In this document: positions 25,372 through 33,281 of the stretch, piece after piece
Layout of the letters: every line of letters starts with the position of its first letter
Numbering within the stretch: position 1 is the stretch's first letter
From: Alphaproteobacteria bacterium
Lineage (GTDB): Bacteria > Pseudomonadota > Alphaproteobacteria > Sphingomonadales > Sphingomonadaceae
Direction of reading: 5' to 3'
DNA: 64,000 nt
NCBI GenBank assembly: GCA_019232625.1
Contig: JAFANP010000048.1
Coordinates: 25,093-89,092 of the forward strand
The notes under the pieces: generated by a model
The model's input: the letters and a program-made list of their open reading frames with translations, nothing else
Told to the model about the DNA's origin: nothing
Database searches by the model: none
Translations under genes and position numbers: made by a program

Positions 25372-28236
25372 TCAGAACTTGAAGTTGAAGCCGGCGAGGA
25401 AGCGCCGGCCGTAGCGCTGATAGTCGATGACGTGCAGCCTCTGGCCCGGATCGAATGTGACGAACGGCTCGTCGGTGAGGTTCTGGCCCTGGAGGAACAG
25501 CGAGAGGCCGTGCATCGCGCTGGTCGCCGGGAATTCGTAGCCGATCTGCGCGTCGACGATCGTCTCCGCCGCGGCCCGCCGCCGCACCCGCGACGCGCCG
25601 AAGCCGGACACCTCGCCGATGAAGGTCGAGCGGTAGCGGACGCTGCCGCGCGCCGAGAAGCCCCATTTCTCGAAATAGGCGGTGCCGTTCGCCACCCACT
25701 TGGAATAGCCCGGAATGTCCTCGGGGGGCGCGCCCGGCGTCGGCGCGATGCTCGTGTGGGTGTAGGAGACGCCGCCCGTCACCCCGAACCCGTCCAGGGC
25801 CGCGGTGAAGGTGGAGAAAGGCAGGGTCGCGGCAAGCTCGGCGCCGTAGAGCTTGCCGCCCTTGCCGTTGATCGGCACGGTGAGGTCGCCGATCGGCTGG
25901 AACGGGATCGGCCGCACCACGCCATTGGCGTCGGTATAAGTGCCCTGGTTGGCGATCGGAAAGACGGCGAAGTTGAAGTCGACCGTCTGGTTGTAGATGT
26001 AGCTTCTCAGGTCCTTCCAGAAGAGCTGCAGCGCCAGATAGCCCTTGGTGCCCCAATATTTCTCGAAGGTGAGGTCGAGCGCGTTGGCGCGCCACGGCCT
26101 GAGCTGGGGATTGCCCGAGCTGCCCGACGGGAAGGCGAAGGGCACGCCGTTCTGGGTGATGATCGAGGTGCCGTAGCTGAGGCTCGCCTTGAGGTCGTCG
26201 AGCCGCGGCCGGATCATCTCGCGCGCCGCGGCGAAGCGGATGACGAAGTCGCTCGGCAGCCGCAGCGACAGGTTGAGGCTCGGCAGCACGTCGAGATACT
26301 TCGCGCCCTCGTTGCGCGGTATCCCGCCGATGTTGGGCGAGCCGTTGGGGTTGGTGCCCAGGAAGATCGCCGAGGCACCGCGCGAGCGCTGGTCGGTCCA
26401 GATCGCCTGGACGCCGAAATTGCCGGTCAGCTCGCTCGCGCCGATCGCGGAGCGGATATTGGCCTGGCCGTAGACGATCTTCTGGTCTTCGCTGATGTCG
26501 TAGGCCTTGACGACGACGTCGCCATAGGGGTTCGCGACCCGCTTGTAGATTCCGGCCTTCAAGAGTGCGATCGGGTCGTAGCTGATCACCGGGCCGAGGC
26601 CGAGATAGGTGAGGTCGGTGGTGCCCATCCGGAACTGCTCGGGCACCTTGACGCTGACCGTGCCGTTGGTGTTGGCGACGAGGCCGATGAACGACTCGTC
26701 CGGGGTCAGCCGCTTGCCGCGATGGGTATAGTCGGCGCCGAACTGGATCCCGCTCAGGAAGCCGTCCAGCTCCTTCTCCACCTGGGCGCGGAACTGCCAG
26801 AGCTCGTCCTTGATGATGCGGTTGTTGTAATAGCCGTCCTGGCCGTTGATGATTCGGTCGCCGTTCACCCCGGTCTGGTCGCCGCCCCAGCCGAGCGGGC
26901 TGGTCAGCAGGATGAGGTTGTAGTCGCCGTAATTGAGGTTGTGGGTGAAGCGGGTGCCGTTGGCGCCGCTGGTGAAGCCGATCGTGTCGGTCGCGCCGAC
27001 GCCTGCGCCGCGGCCCGTGCCGGCATTGCTCTCAAGCACCAATTCGTTGCGGTCGGTCTTTGAGAAGCTGGCGTCGCCCATGATGTTCCAGCCGTCGTCG
27101 CCCTCGTAGCGGCCGTTCCAGCCGACTGAATAGAGCTTGGCGTGGCGCTGGAAGGCGTCGTTGCGGACCACGCCCTCGACGCCGGTGAAGGTGCCGTGGC
27201 TGACGATGCCGTCGGTGGTAGTGAAGCCGGGCTGCAGCGGCGCGCCGCCCCAGTAGAGCGGAAGCTCGATTCCGCGCTTGATCTGGTCGTCGCTGAAGTC
27301 GGAATAGAAGGCGTCGATCGTCGTCGTGAAGTTGGGCAGCGGCCGGAACTCGAGCGTGCCCTGCAGGCCGAGCCGCTTGAGCTGCGTCGACGTGACGTAG
27401 GATTTGGAGCCGCCGATCACCGCCGGCGGACCGCCGTTGGGGCCGATCGTCGGATAGCCCCAGCTGTTGAACTCCTGGATCTGGTAGGGCTCGTCATTGT
27501 AGCTCGCCGCCAGCGAGAGGCCGACCGTGTCGTCGGCATTCTGGGTGACGAACACCGCGTTGACCCGGTAGCCGAGGTCGTGGGAGCCGGCGTTGAGCTT
27601 GCCGAGATCGGAATAGGTGCCGCGCGCCCCCACCGAGAAGACGTGCTTGCCATATTCGAGCGGACGGATCGTCCTCAGGTCGACGGTGCCCGAGAGGCCC
27701 TGTCCGACGAGGTTCGCCATCGGCGTCTTGTAGACCAGGACCTGGTTGATGACCTCGGACGGATATTGGTCATATTCGACGGCGCGGTTGTCTCCCGTCG
27801 AGGTCTGCTCGCGGCCGTTGAGGAGCGTCGTCGAGAAGTCAGGCCCGAAGCCGCGGATCGAGATCGAGTTGGAGCGGCCCGAGACGCGCTGGGAAGTGAG
27901 GCCGGGAAGGCGGGCGATCGATTCGGCGATCGAGGCGTCGGGCAGCTTGCCTATGTCCTCCGCGGAGATCGATTCGACGATCTGGTCGCGCCTTTTCTTC
28001 TCGTTGACCGCATTTTCCAAGGAGGCGCGGAAGCCGGTGACGACGATACCCTGCTCGTCATTCTCGGCGGTCGCCGCGGGATCGACCGGAGAGGTCGAGC
28101 CGCCCTGCGCATCCTGGTTCGCGTTCTGGCTGGAATTCGCGTCCTGGGCCCAGGCCGGCGCGCCGCCGAAGGCGAGCGCGAGCAGGGCCGCCCCGCCAAG
28201 CAGGCTGCGACGGTGCGACTCGGAAAATCTGATCAT
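25372..28236 (-). CDS. TonB-dependent outer-membrane receptor (likely maltodextrin)
   Basis: A 954-residue outer-membrane beta-barrel. Signal peptide 1-30 (ending AWAQD), a TonB-box-like EQGIVVTGFR at 61-70, a plug domain beginning about 90 (IGKLPDASIAESIARLPG, SIRGFGPD, LSGTVDLRTIRP), and a barrel ending in the typical terminal Phe (FLAGFNFKF). The ATG at 28236 has GGGAGGA upstream; the open frame extends further but with only low-complexity sequence. Between the maltodextrin carrier/amylase operon and two GH13 genes, it most likely imports maltodextrins, like Caulobacter MalA; this is inference from context. No SusD-like partner is present. Confidence 0.92.
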   Translation of the reverse strand: MIRFSESHRRSLLGGAALLALAFGGAPAWAQDANSSQNANQDAQGGSTSPVDPAATAENDEQGIVVTGFRASLENAVNEKKRRDQIVESISAEDIGKLPDASIAESIARLPGLTSQRVSGRSNSISIRGFGPDFSTTLLNGREQTSTGDNRAVEYDQYPSEVINQVLVYKTPMANLVGQGLSGTVDLRTIRPLEYGKHVFSVGARGTYSDLGKLNAGSHDLGYRVNAVFVTQNADDTVGLSLAASYNDEPYQIQEFNSWGYPTIGPNGGPPAVIGGSKSYVTSTQLKRLGLQGTLEFRPLPNFTTTIDAFYSDFSDDQIKRGIELPLYWGGAPLQPGFTTTDGIVSHGTFTGVEGVVRNDAFQRHAKLYSVGWNGRYEGDDGWNIMGDASFSKTDRNELVLESNAGTGRGAGVGATDTIGFTSGANGTRFTHNLNYGDYNLILLTSPLGWGGDQTGVNGDRIINGQDGYYNNRIIKDELWQFRAQVEKELDGFLSGIQFGADYTHRGKRLTPDESFIGLVANTNGTVSVKVPEQFRMGTTDLTYLGLGPVISYDPIALLKAGIYKRVANPYGDVVVKAYDISEDQKIVYGQANIRSAIGASELTGNFGVQAIWTDQRSRGASAIFLGTNPNGSPNIGGIPRNEGAKYLDVLPSLNLSLRLPSDFVIRFAAAREMIRPRLDDLKASLSYGTSIITQNGVPFAFPSGSSGNPQLRPWRANALDLTFEKYWGTKGYLALQLFWKDLRSYIYNQTVDFNFAVFPIANQGTYTDANGVVRPIPFQPIGDLTVPINGKGGKLYGAELAATLPFSTFTAALDGFGVTGGVSYTHTSIAPTPGAPPEDIPGYSKWVANGTAYFEKWGFSARGSVRYRSTFIGEVSGFGASRVRRRAAAETIVDAQIGYEFPATSAMHGLSLFLQGQNLTDEPFVTFDPGQRLHVIDYQRYGRRFLAGFNFKF

Positions 28237-28530
28237 CTGGTCCTCCCGTTGCGGCCGCACGGATACCCCCACCCGCGCGGCCGTCGCTCGTCCCCGGCTC
28301 GTCCGCGCGCTGGGAAGGTCCCTCGCGCGGCTCCCGCGGGTCCGCATCTTTTTTCCGGATCCGGCCGTACCGGCCGCCCGGCATCCCATGCCGCGATTGG
28401 CTCGCGGTCTTCGGCTCTCTGCGCAAATTTATGCAAACTTCCGGCTTCGCTTGCAAGCGGTAAAAATTTGCCGGCGCAATGACAGCCGGGGCAGCCGGGT
28501 CCCGAACGCGGTCGATCGCGCCCCACAGAA

Positions 28531-28618
28531 CCGTTCGGGCTGAGCCTGTCGAAGCCCTTTCCTTCCACTCGAACGGAGAAAGGAGGAAAGACCCTTCGAC
28601 AAGCTCAGGGCGAACGGG
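28531..28618. repeat. Inverted intergenic repeat (GTTCGGGCTGAGCCTGTCGAA family)
   Basis: Arm CCGTTCGGGCTGAGCCTGTC at 28531 onward is nearly complementary to CTTCGACAAGCTCAGGGCGA ending about 28618, separated by about 35 bases. Related copies are at 43100-43166 and 54599-54682. This motif is a widespread intergenic repeat in sphingomonads. Confidence 0.75.
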
Positions 28619-28682
28619 TGGGGACGATGGCGCTCGAACGGCCGGCACTCCAATAGCGGGCTTGACCGGGGTGCACCGCCTC

Positions 28683-28696
28683 TGCAAAGAATTGCA
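28683..28696. promoter_or_regulatory. Candidate LacI-family operator TGCAA-N4-TTGCA
   Basis: A perfect 5+5 inverted repeat, TGCAAAGAATTGCA, 24 bases upstream of the GH13 start at 28721. Its half-site TGCAAA resembles the site at 33209-33222 next to the LacI-type regulator gene. Assignment to that regulator is inference. Confidence 0.4.
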
Positions 28697-28720
28697 AAAA
28701 GCCGCAGGGGAGGATCAAGG

Positions 28721-30553
28721 ATGCGCGCTGCCGCCATGGTGAAGGCCACTCTCGCCGCCGCGTTTTGCGCCATGGCGCCCTTCCCCATGGCGGCCGCCCC
28801 CACCCCCGCTCCCGCCTATCTCGACCGGACGCCGGAGCAGGAGATCGTCTACTTCGTCCTTCCCGACCGGTTCGAGAATGGCGACCGGTCCAACGATCGC
28901 GGCGGCCTTTCCGGCGGCCGGCTGCAGACAGGCTTCGATCCCGCCCACAAGGGCTTCTATCACGGCGGCGACCTCAAGGGCCTGACGCGGCGGCTCGATT
29001 ACGTCGCCGCGCTCGGAGCGACGGCGATCTGGCTCGGCCCCGTCTACCGCAACAAGCCGGTCCAGGGCCCGCCCGGCCAGGAAAGCGCCGGCTATCACGG
29101 CTATTGGATCACCGACTTCACCGACGTCGATCCCCATTTCGGGACGAAGGGCGATCTTCACGCCCTCGTCGACGCCGCCCATGCCCGCGGAATCAAGGTC
29201 TATCTCGACATCATCACCAACCACACGGCCGACGTGATCCGCTATCGCGAGTGTCCAAACAACGACTGCGCCTATCGCAGCCTCGCCGATTATCCCTTCG
29301 GCCGCCGCGGCGGTGCCGGCGGCGCGGCGATCAACGACGGCTTCGAGGGGCTCGGCGCGGCGGCGCAGCGGACCGGCAATTTCGCCCGCCTCGCCCGGCC
29401 CGATTACGCCTACACCCCCTATCTTCCCAAGGGCGAGGAGAGGGTCAAGAAGCCCGACTGGCTGAACGACCCGATCTACTACCACAACCGCGGCAACTCG
29501 ACCTTCGCCGGCGAGAGCGCGACGCAGGGCGACTTCGCGGGCCTCGACGACCTGTTCACCGAGAACCCTCGGGTCGTCGACGGCTTCATCGAGATCTACG
29601 GAAAGTGGATCGACGATTTCGGGATAGACGGCTTCCGGATCGACACGGCGCGCCACGTCAATCCGGAATTCTGGCAGGCCTTCGTGCCGGCCATGCAGGC
29701 GCGGGCCAAGGCGCGCGGCATCCCCAACTTCCACATCTTCGGCGAGGTCTTCGATCCCGATCCCGGCACGCTGGCCCGCTTCACCAAGGTCGATCGCTAT
29801 CCCGCCGTGCTCGATTTCGCGCTCGCCTTCGCCACCGTCGACGTCGTCGCCAAGGGCGCGGGAACGGACAGGCTCGCCCGCGTCTTCGCCGCCGATCCGC
29901 TCTACGAGGGCGGCGAGGCGGCGGCGCGGCGCCTTCCAACCTTCAACGGCAACCACGATGCGGGGCGCTTCGCCTTCTTCGTCCGCCAGGCCAATCCGAA
30001 TGCGAGCGAGGAGGAGGTGCTGAAGCGCGTGATCCTCGGCAACGCAATCCTCTTCCTCAGCCGCGGCACGCCCGTCGTCTATTATGGCGACGAGCAGGGC
30101 TTCGCCGGCGACGGAGGAGACCAGGACGCGCGGCAGGACATGTTCGCCAGCCAGGTCGCCTCCTACAACGACGACCGGCTGGTCGGCTCGTCGGCGACGA
30201 CGGCGCAGGCGAATTTCGATACGGGCTCGGCCATGTTCCGCGCCATCGCCGAGCTTGCCCGAATCCGCCGCGACGATCCGGCGCTCCGCGACGGCGAGCA
30301 GGTGGTGCGCGCTTATGGCGACAAGCCGGGCCTCTTCGCCCTGTCGCGCCGCGCGCCCTCGGGCGGAGGCGAGACGCTGGCGGCGTTCAACACCGGCACC
30401 TCGCCCGTCTCGGCCCAGGTGCTGGTCGACACCGGCTCGGCGCACTGGGTCGGCGTCCACGGCCGCTGCGCGCCGGCCGCCAGCGCGCCCGGCAGCTACC
30501 GGGTCGAGATACCGCCGCTCGGCTTCGTCGTCTGCCGGAGCGCCGCGCGGTGA
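28721..30553 (+). CDS. Secreted GH13 alpha-amylase-family enzyme
   Basis: A 610-residue alpha-glucan hydrolase. Signal peptide about 1-25 (ATLAAAFCAMAPFPMAAA). GH13 motifs are DIITNHTAD, the nucleophile Asp near residue 307 in DGFRIDTARHV, the acid/base Glu near 341 in FGEVFD, and the stabiliser Asp near 412 in NGNHD. The C-terminal ~90 residues form the usual beta-sandwich. It resembles the secreted or periplasmic amylases of sphingomonad and Xanthomonas maltodextrin loci. AGGGGAGGA lies about nine bases ahead of the ATG at 28721. It overlaps the next GH13 gene by GTGA. Confidence 0.88.
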   Translation: MRAAAMVKATLAAAFCAMAPFPMAAAPTPAPAYLDRTPEQEIVYFVLPDRFENGDRSNDRGGLSGGRLQTGFDPAHKGFYHGGDLKGLTRRLDYVAALGATAIWLGPVYRNKPVQGPPGQESAGYHGYWITDFTDVDPHFGTKGDLHALVDAAHARGIKVYLDIITNHTADVIRYRECPNNDCAYRSLADYPFGRRGGAGGAAINDGFEGLGAAAQRTGNFARLARPDYAYTPYLPKGEERVKKPDWLNDPIYYHNRGNSTFAGESATQGDFAGLDDLFTENPRVVDGFIEIYGKWIDDFGIDGFRIDTARHVNPEFWQAFVPAMQARAKARGIPNFHIFGEVFDPDPGTLARFTKVDRYPAVLDFALAFATVDVVAKGAGTDRLARVFAADPLYEGGEAAARRLPTFNGNHDAGRFAFFVRQANPNASEEEVLKRVILGNAILFLSRGTPVVYYGDEQGFAGDGGDQDARQDMFASQVASYNDDRLVGSSATTAQANFDTGSAMFRAIAELARIRRDDPALRDGEQVVRAYGDKPGLFALSRRAPSGGGETLAAFNTGTSPVSAQVLVDTGSAHWVGVHGRCAPAASAPGSYRVEIPPLGFVVCRSAAR

Positions 30554-32172
30554 CCGGCCTCGCCGCCGAGGCGATCGCGCCCGCCTCCGCCGCCGCCCAG
30601 GCGCAATGGTGGCGCGGCGCCGTCATCTACCAGATCTATCCGCGCAGCTTCGCCGACACGAACGGCGACGGCATCGGCGACCTTCCCGGAGTCACTCGGC
30701 ATCTCGACTATGTCGCCTCGCTCGGAGTCGACGGGATATGGCTGTCGCCCTTCTTCACCTCGCCGATGAAGGATTTCGGCTACGACATCGCCGATTATCG
30801 CGACGTCGATCCGATCTTCGGCACGCTCGCCGATTTCGACGCGCTCGTCGCCAAGGCGCACCGGCTCGGCCTCAAGGTGATTGTCGACCAGGTCTATTCA
30901 CACACGTCAGATGCCCATTCCTGGTTTCGCGAGAGCCGCTCGAGCCGCGACAATCCCAAGGCCGACTGGTATGTCTGGGCCGACGCCCGGCCGGACGGCT
31001 CGCCGCCCAACAACTGGCAGTCGGTCTTCTACGGCCCGTGCTGGACCTGGGACGCGCGCCGGGGCCAATATTATCTCCACAATTTCCTGCCGCAGCAGCC
31101 CAACCTCCACGTCCACAACCCCGAGGTGCAGAAGGCGCTCCTCGCCACGGCGCGCTTCTGGCTCGACCGCGGCGTCGACGGCTTCCGCCTCGACGCGATC
31201 AACTTCTCGATGCACGACCCGGCGCTCAGGGATAACCCCCCGGTCGCCGCCGGCGCCGGGCCGCGCACCCGGCCGTTCGACTTCCAGCACCATTTCCACA
31301 ACCAGTCCCATCCCGACATCCCGCGGTTCCTCGGCCGGGTCCGCGAGGTGCTCGAAGGCTATGGCGGCGACCGCTTCACCGTCGCCGAAGTGGGCGGCGA
31401 GCAGGCCGACCGGGAGATGAAGCTGTTCACCCAGGGCCCCGGGCGGCTTGACAGCGCCTACGGCTTCAACTTCCTCTACGCGCGTGCGCTGACGCCGGAG
31501 CTGATCCACGACGCAATGGCGCTGTGGCCGGGCGAAGACGGGGAGGGCTGGCCGAGCTGGGCTTTCTCGAACCACGACGCGCCGCGGGTGGTCTCGCGCT
31601 GGCGCGGCGCGCGCGACGCCGCCGCCTTCGCCCGCCAGGCCATGCTCCTCCTCATGGCGCTGCGCGGCAACATCTTCCTCTACCAGGGCGAGGAGCTCGG
31701 CCTTCCCCAGGCCGACGTGCCGTTCGAGCGGCTGCGCGATCCCGAGGCGATCGCCAACTGGCCGGAAACCCAAGGGCGCGACGGCGCCCGCACCCCGATG
31801 CCCTGGCGCGCCGCGGCGCCGAACGGCGGCTTCTCCACCGGGGAGCCGTGGCTCCCGGTCGATCGCCGCCATCTCGATCTCGCCGTCGACCTCCAAGAAC
31901 CGGATCCCGGCTCGACCCTCAACCTCACCCGCCGCCTGATCGCCCTTCGCAAGGCGAAACCCGCTCTGCGGCTCGGCGCCATCCGCCCCGTCGAGGCGCC
32001 CGCCCCCCTCCTCGCCTTCGAGCGCGGCGACGGCGAGGAGCGCCTCCTGTGCGCCTTCAACCTCGGCGAGGACGCGGTGGATTGGCCCCTCCCCTCCGGC
32101 TGGCGGATCGTCGCGGCGGTGGGAGAGGGCCTCGGCCCGCTCTCCGGCTGGATCGCCGAGCCGGCGCGGTGA
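30550..32172 (+). CDS. Cytoplasmic GH13 alpha-glucosidase
   Basis: A 540-residue enzyme of the oligo-1,6-/alpha-1,4-glucosidase GH13 type. Motifs are VIYQIYPRSFADTNGDGIGDL at the start of the barrel, DQVYSHTSD, nucleophile Asp near 214 (DGFRLDAINF), acid/base Glu near 280 (FTVAEVGGE), and SNHDAPR near 341; QGEELGLPQ and TPMPW are also classic for alpha-glucosidases. No signal peptide. It starts at GTG 30550 overlapping the preceding TGA. It would release glucose from imported maltose or isomaltose for the glucokinase encoded at 38647. It ends eight bases from the convergent LacI gene. Confidence 0.9.
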   Translation: MTGLAAEAIAPASAAAQAQWWRGAVIYQIYPRSFADTNGDGIGDLPGVTRHLDYVASLGVDGIWLSPFFTSPMKDFGYDIADYRDVDPIFGTLADFDALVAKAHRLGLKVIVDQVYSHTSDAHSWFRESRSSRDNPKADWYVWADARPDGSPPNNWQSVFYGPCWTWDARRGQYYLHNFLPQQPNLHVHNPEVQKALLATARFWLDRGVDGFRLDAINFSMHDPALRDNPPVAAGAGPRTRPFDFQHHFHNQSHPDIPRFLGRVREVLEGYGGDRFTVAEVGGEQADREMKLFTQGPGRLDSAYGFNFLYARALTPELIHDAMALWPGEDGEGWPSWAFSNHDAPRVVSRWRGARDAAAFARQAMLLLMALRGNIFLYQGEELGLPQADVPFERLRDPEAIANWPETQGRDGARTPMPWRAAAPNGGFSTGEPWLPVDRRHLDLAVDLQEPDPGSTLNLTRRLIALRKAKPALRLGAIRPVEAPAPLLAFERGDGEERLLCAFNLGEDAVDWPLPSGWRIVAAVGEGLGPLSGWIAEPAR

Positions 32173-32180
32173 AGCGGGGA

Positions 32181-33194
32181 TCACCCCCCGCAGCTCTCCC
32201 GCACGATCAACTCGGTCGGCAGCCGCTCCGAGCGCATGTCGGCGCCGGCGCCCGTGTCGAGCAGCTTCGAGACCAGAAGCCGTCCGGCGCGGGCGGTATC
32301 CTGCGAGACGGTGGTCAGCGCCGGCCGGCTGTAGCGGGCGAAGGGCACGTCGTCATAGCCGACCACCGAGACGTCCTCGGGAACGCGGCGGCCGTGATGG
32401 AGGAGCGAGCGGACCGCGCCGAGCGCGATGAGGTCGCTGGCGGCGACGATGCCGTCGAAATCGAGACCGCGGGCGAGCAGCGCGTCGACCGAGGCCTCGG
32501 CCGATTCGACGGTGAAATGGGCCGGCACCATCAAGGCGGGGTCGTGCGGCAGCCCCGCCTGCTCCAGCGCGTCGAGATAGCCGCGCACGCGCTGGCTCAC
32601 TTCCGGCGCCTCCGTGTCGCCGAGATAGACGATTCGCCGACGCCCCAGCCGGGCGAGATGCAGGGTCGCGCGCTTGCCGCCGGCGAGGTTGTCCGAGCCG
32701 ACCGAGCAATAGGCCTGTTCGGGAAGCTGCGCGCCCCAGACGGCGAAGCGCGCCTCGCTCTCGGCGAGATGGTTGAAGGCGTGGTGGAGCGAGCTCTGGC
32801 CGAGGAAGATGACTCCGTCGGCGCGGCTCGTCGTCATCGCCGCGGAAAGGTCGTCGAAGCTGGTCGGCGCGAAGTGGCTGACGAGGAGGTCGCAGCCCCG
32901 CTCGCGTGCCGCGTCGCTGACGCCGGCGACCAGCTCGAGGAAGAAGGGGTCGTCGAGCTGTCCCTCGCGCCCCTGCGGTCGCGGCACGACGAGGGCGATG
33001 GTGCCGGTGGCGCCGATCGGCCCGGCCGGCATGTAGCGGCGGAACGGATAATCGTGCTCGCGCGCCAGCTTCCAGATGCGCTGCTTGGTCCGCGCGTTGA
33101 TCGCCGGGCTGTCGTTGAGCGCCCGCGACGCGGTCGAGATCGACACGCCGGCCAAGCGGGCGATATCCTCGAGCCGGGTATTTCGCCGGGCCAT
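32181..33194 (-). CDS. LacI-family transcriptional regulator
   Basis: A 337-residue repressor. The N-terminal helix-turn-helix and hinge helix are within RLEDIARLAGVSISTASRALND (about 7-28), followed by a periplasmic-binding-protein-like effector domain with VGSDNLAGGKRAT, IVAASDLIALGAV and VVGYDDVPFARY. I chose ATG 33194 (MARRNTRLED); an adjacent ATG at 33197 is equally possible, and no strong Shine-Dalgarno is visible. It sits in the middle of the starch region and diverges from the GH97 gene; it probably senses a maltose- or glucose-type ligand and controls these operons. Confidence 0.9.
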   Translation of the reverse strand: MARRNTRLEDIARLAGVSISTASRALNDSPAINARTKQRIWKLAREHDYPFRRYMPAGPIGATGTIALVVPRPQGREGQLDDPFFLELVAGVSDAARERGCDLLVSHFAPTSFDDLSAAMTTSRADGVIFLGQSSLHHAFNHLAESEARFAVWGAQLPEQAYCSVGSDNLAGGKRATLHLARLGRRRIVYLGDTEAPEVSQRVRGYLDALEQAGLPHDPALMVPAHFTVESAEASVDALLARGLDFDGIVAASDLIALGAVRSLLHHGRRVPEDVSVVGYDDVPFARYSRPALTTVSQDTARAGRLLVSKLLDTGAGADMRSERLPTELIVRESCGG

Positions 33195-33208
33195 CATGCA
33201 AAAGTTGC

Positions 33209-33222
33209 TGCAAAAGTTTTCA
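33209..33222. promoter_or_regulatory. Candidate LacI-family operator TGCAAAAGTTTTCA
   Basis: A near-palindrome (TG-AAAA..TTTT-CA type) with the general shape of LacI-family sites. It lies 15 bases upstream of the LacI gene start and 60 bases before the GH97 start, so it could give autoregulation and control of GH97. A direct copy of its first half, TGCAAAAGTT, is at 33198-33207. Confidence 0.4.
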
Positions 33223-33281
33223 TGCGGCGAATAAGACAAAGCTGCGCGCCGCTGGCAAGCCCCCACGAACGGAGCCGATCC

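Larger units (their letters stand above)
28237..28720. other. 484-bp divergent intergenic region with repeat and possible operators
   Basis: No convincing gene. It is more AT-rich than the surroundings between about 28415 and 28480. That part holds a perfect 12-bp palindrome CGCTTGCAAGCG at 28448-28459 and ATGCAAACTT at 28431-28440. An inverted repeat follows at 28531-28618, and a TGCAA-N4-TTGCA operator-like site lies just before the GH13 gene. Promoters for the receptor and for the GH13 genes should both lie here; I could not assign -35/-10 boxes. Confidence 0.6.
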
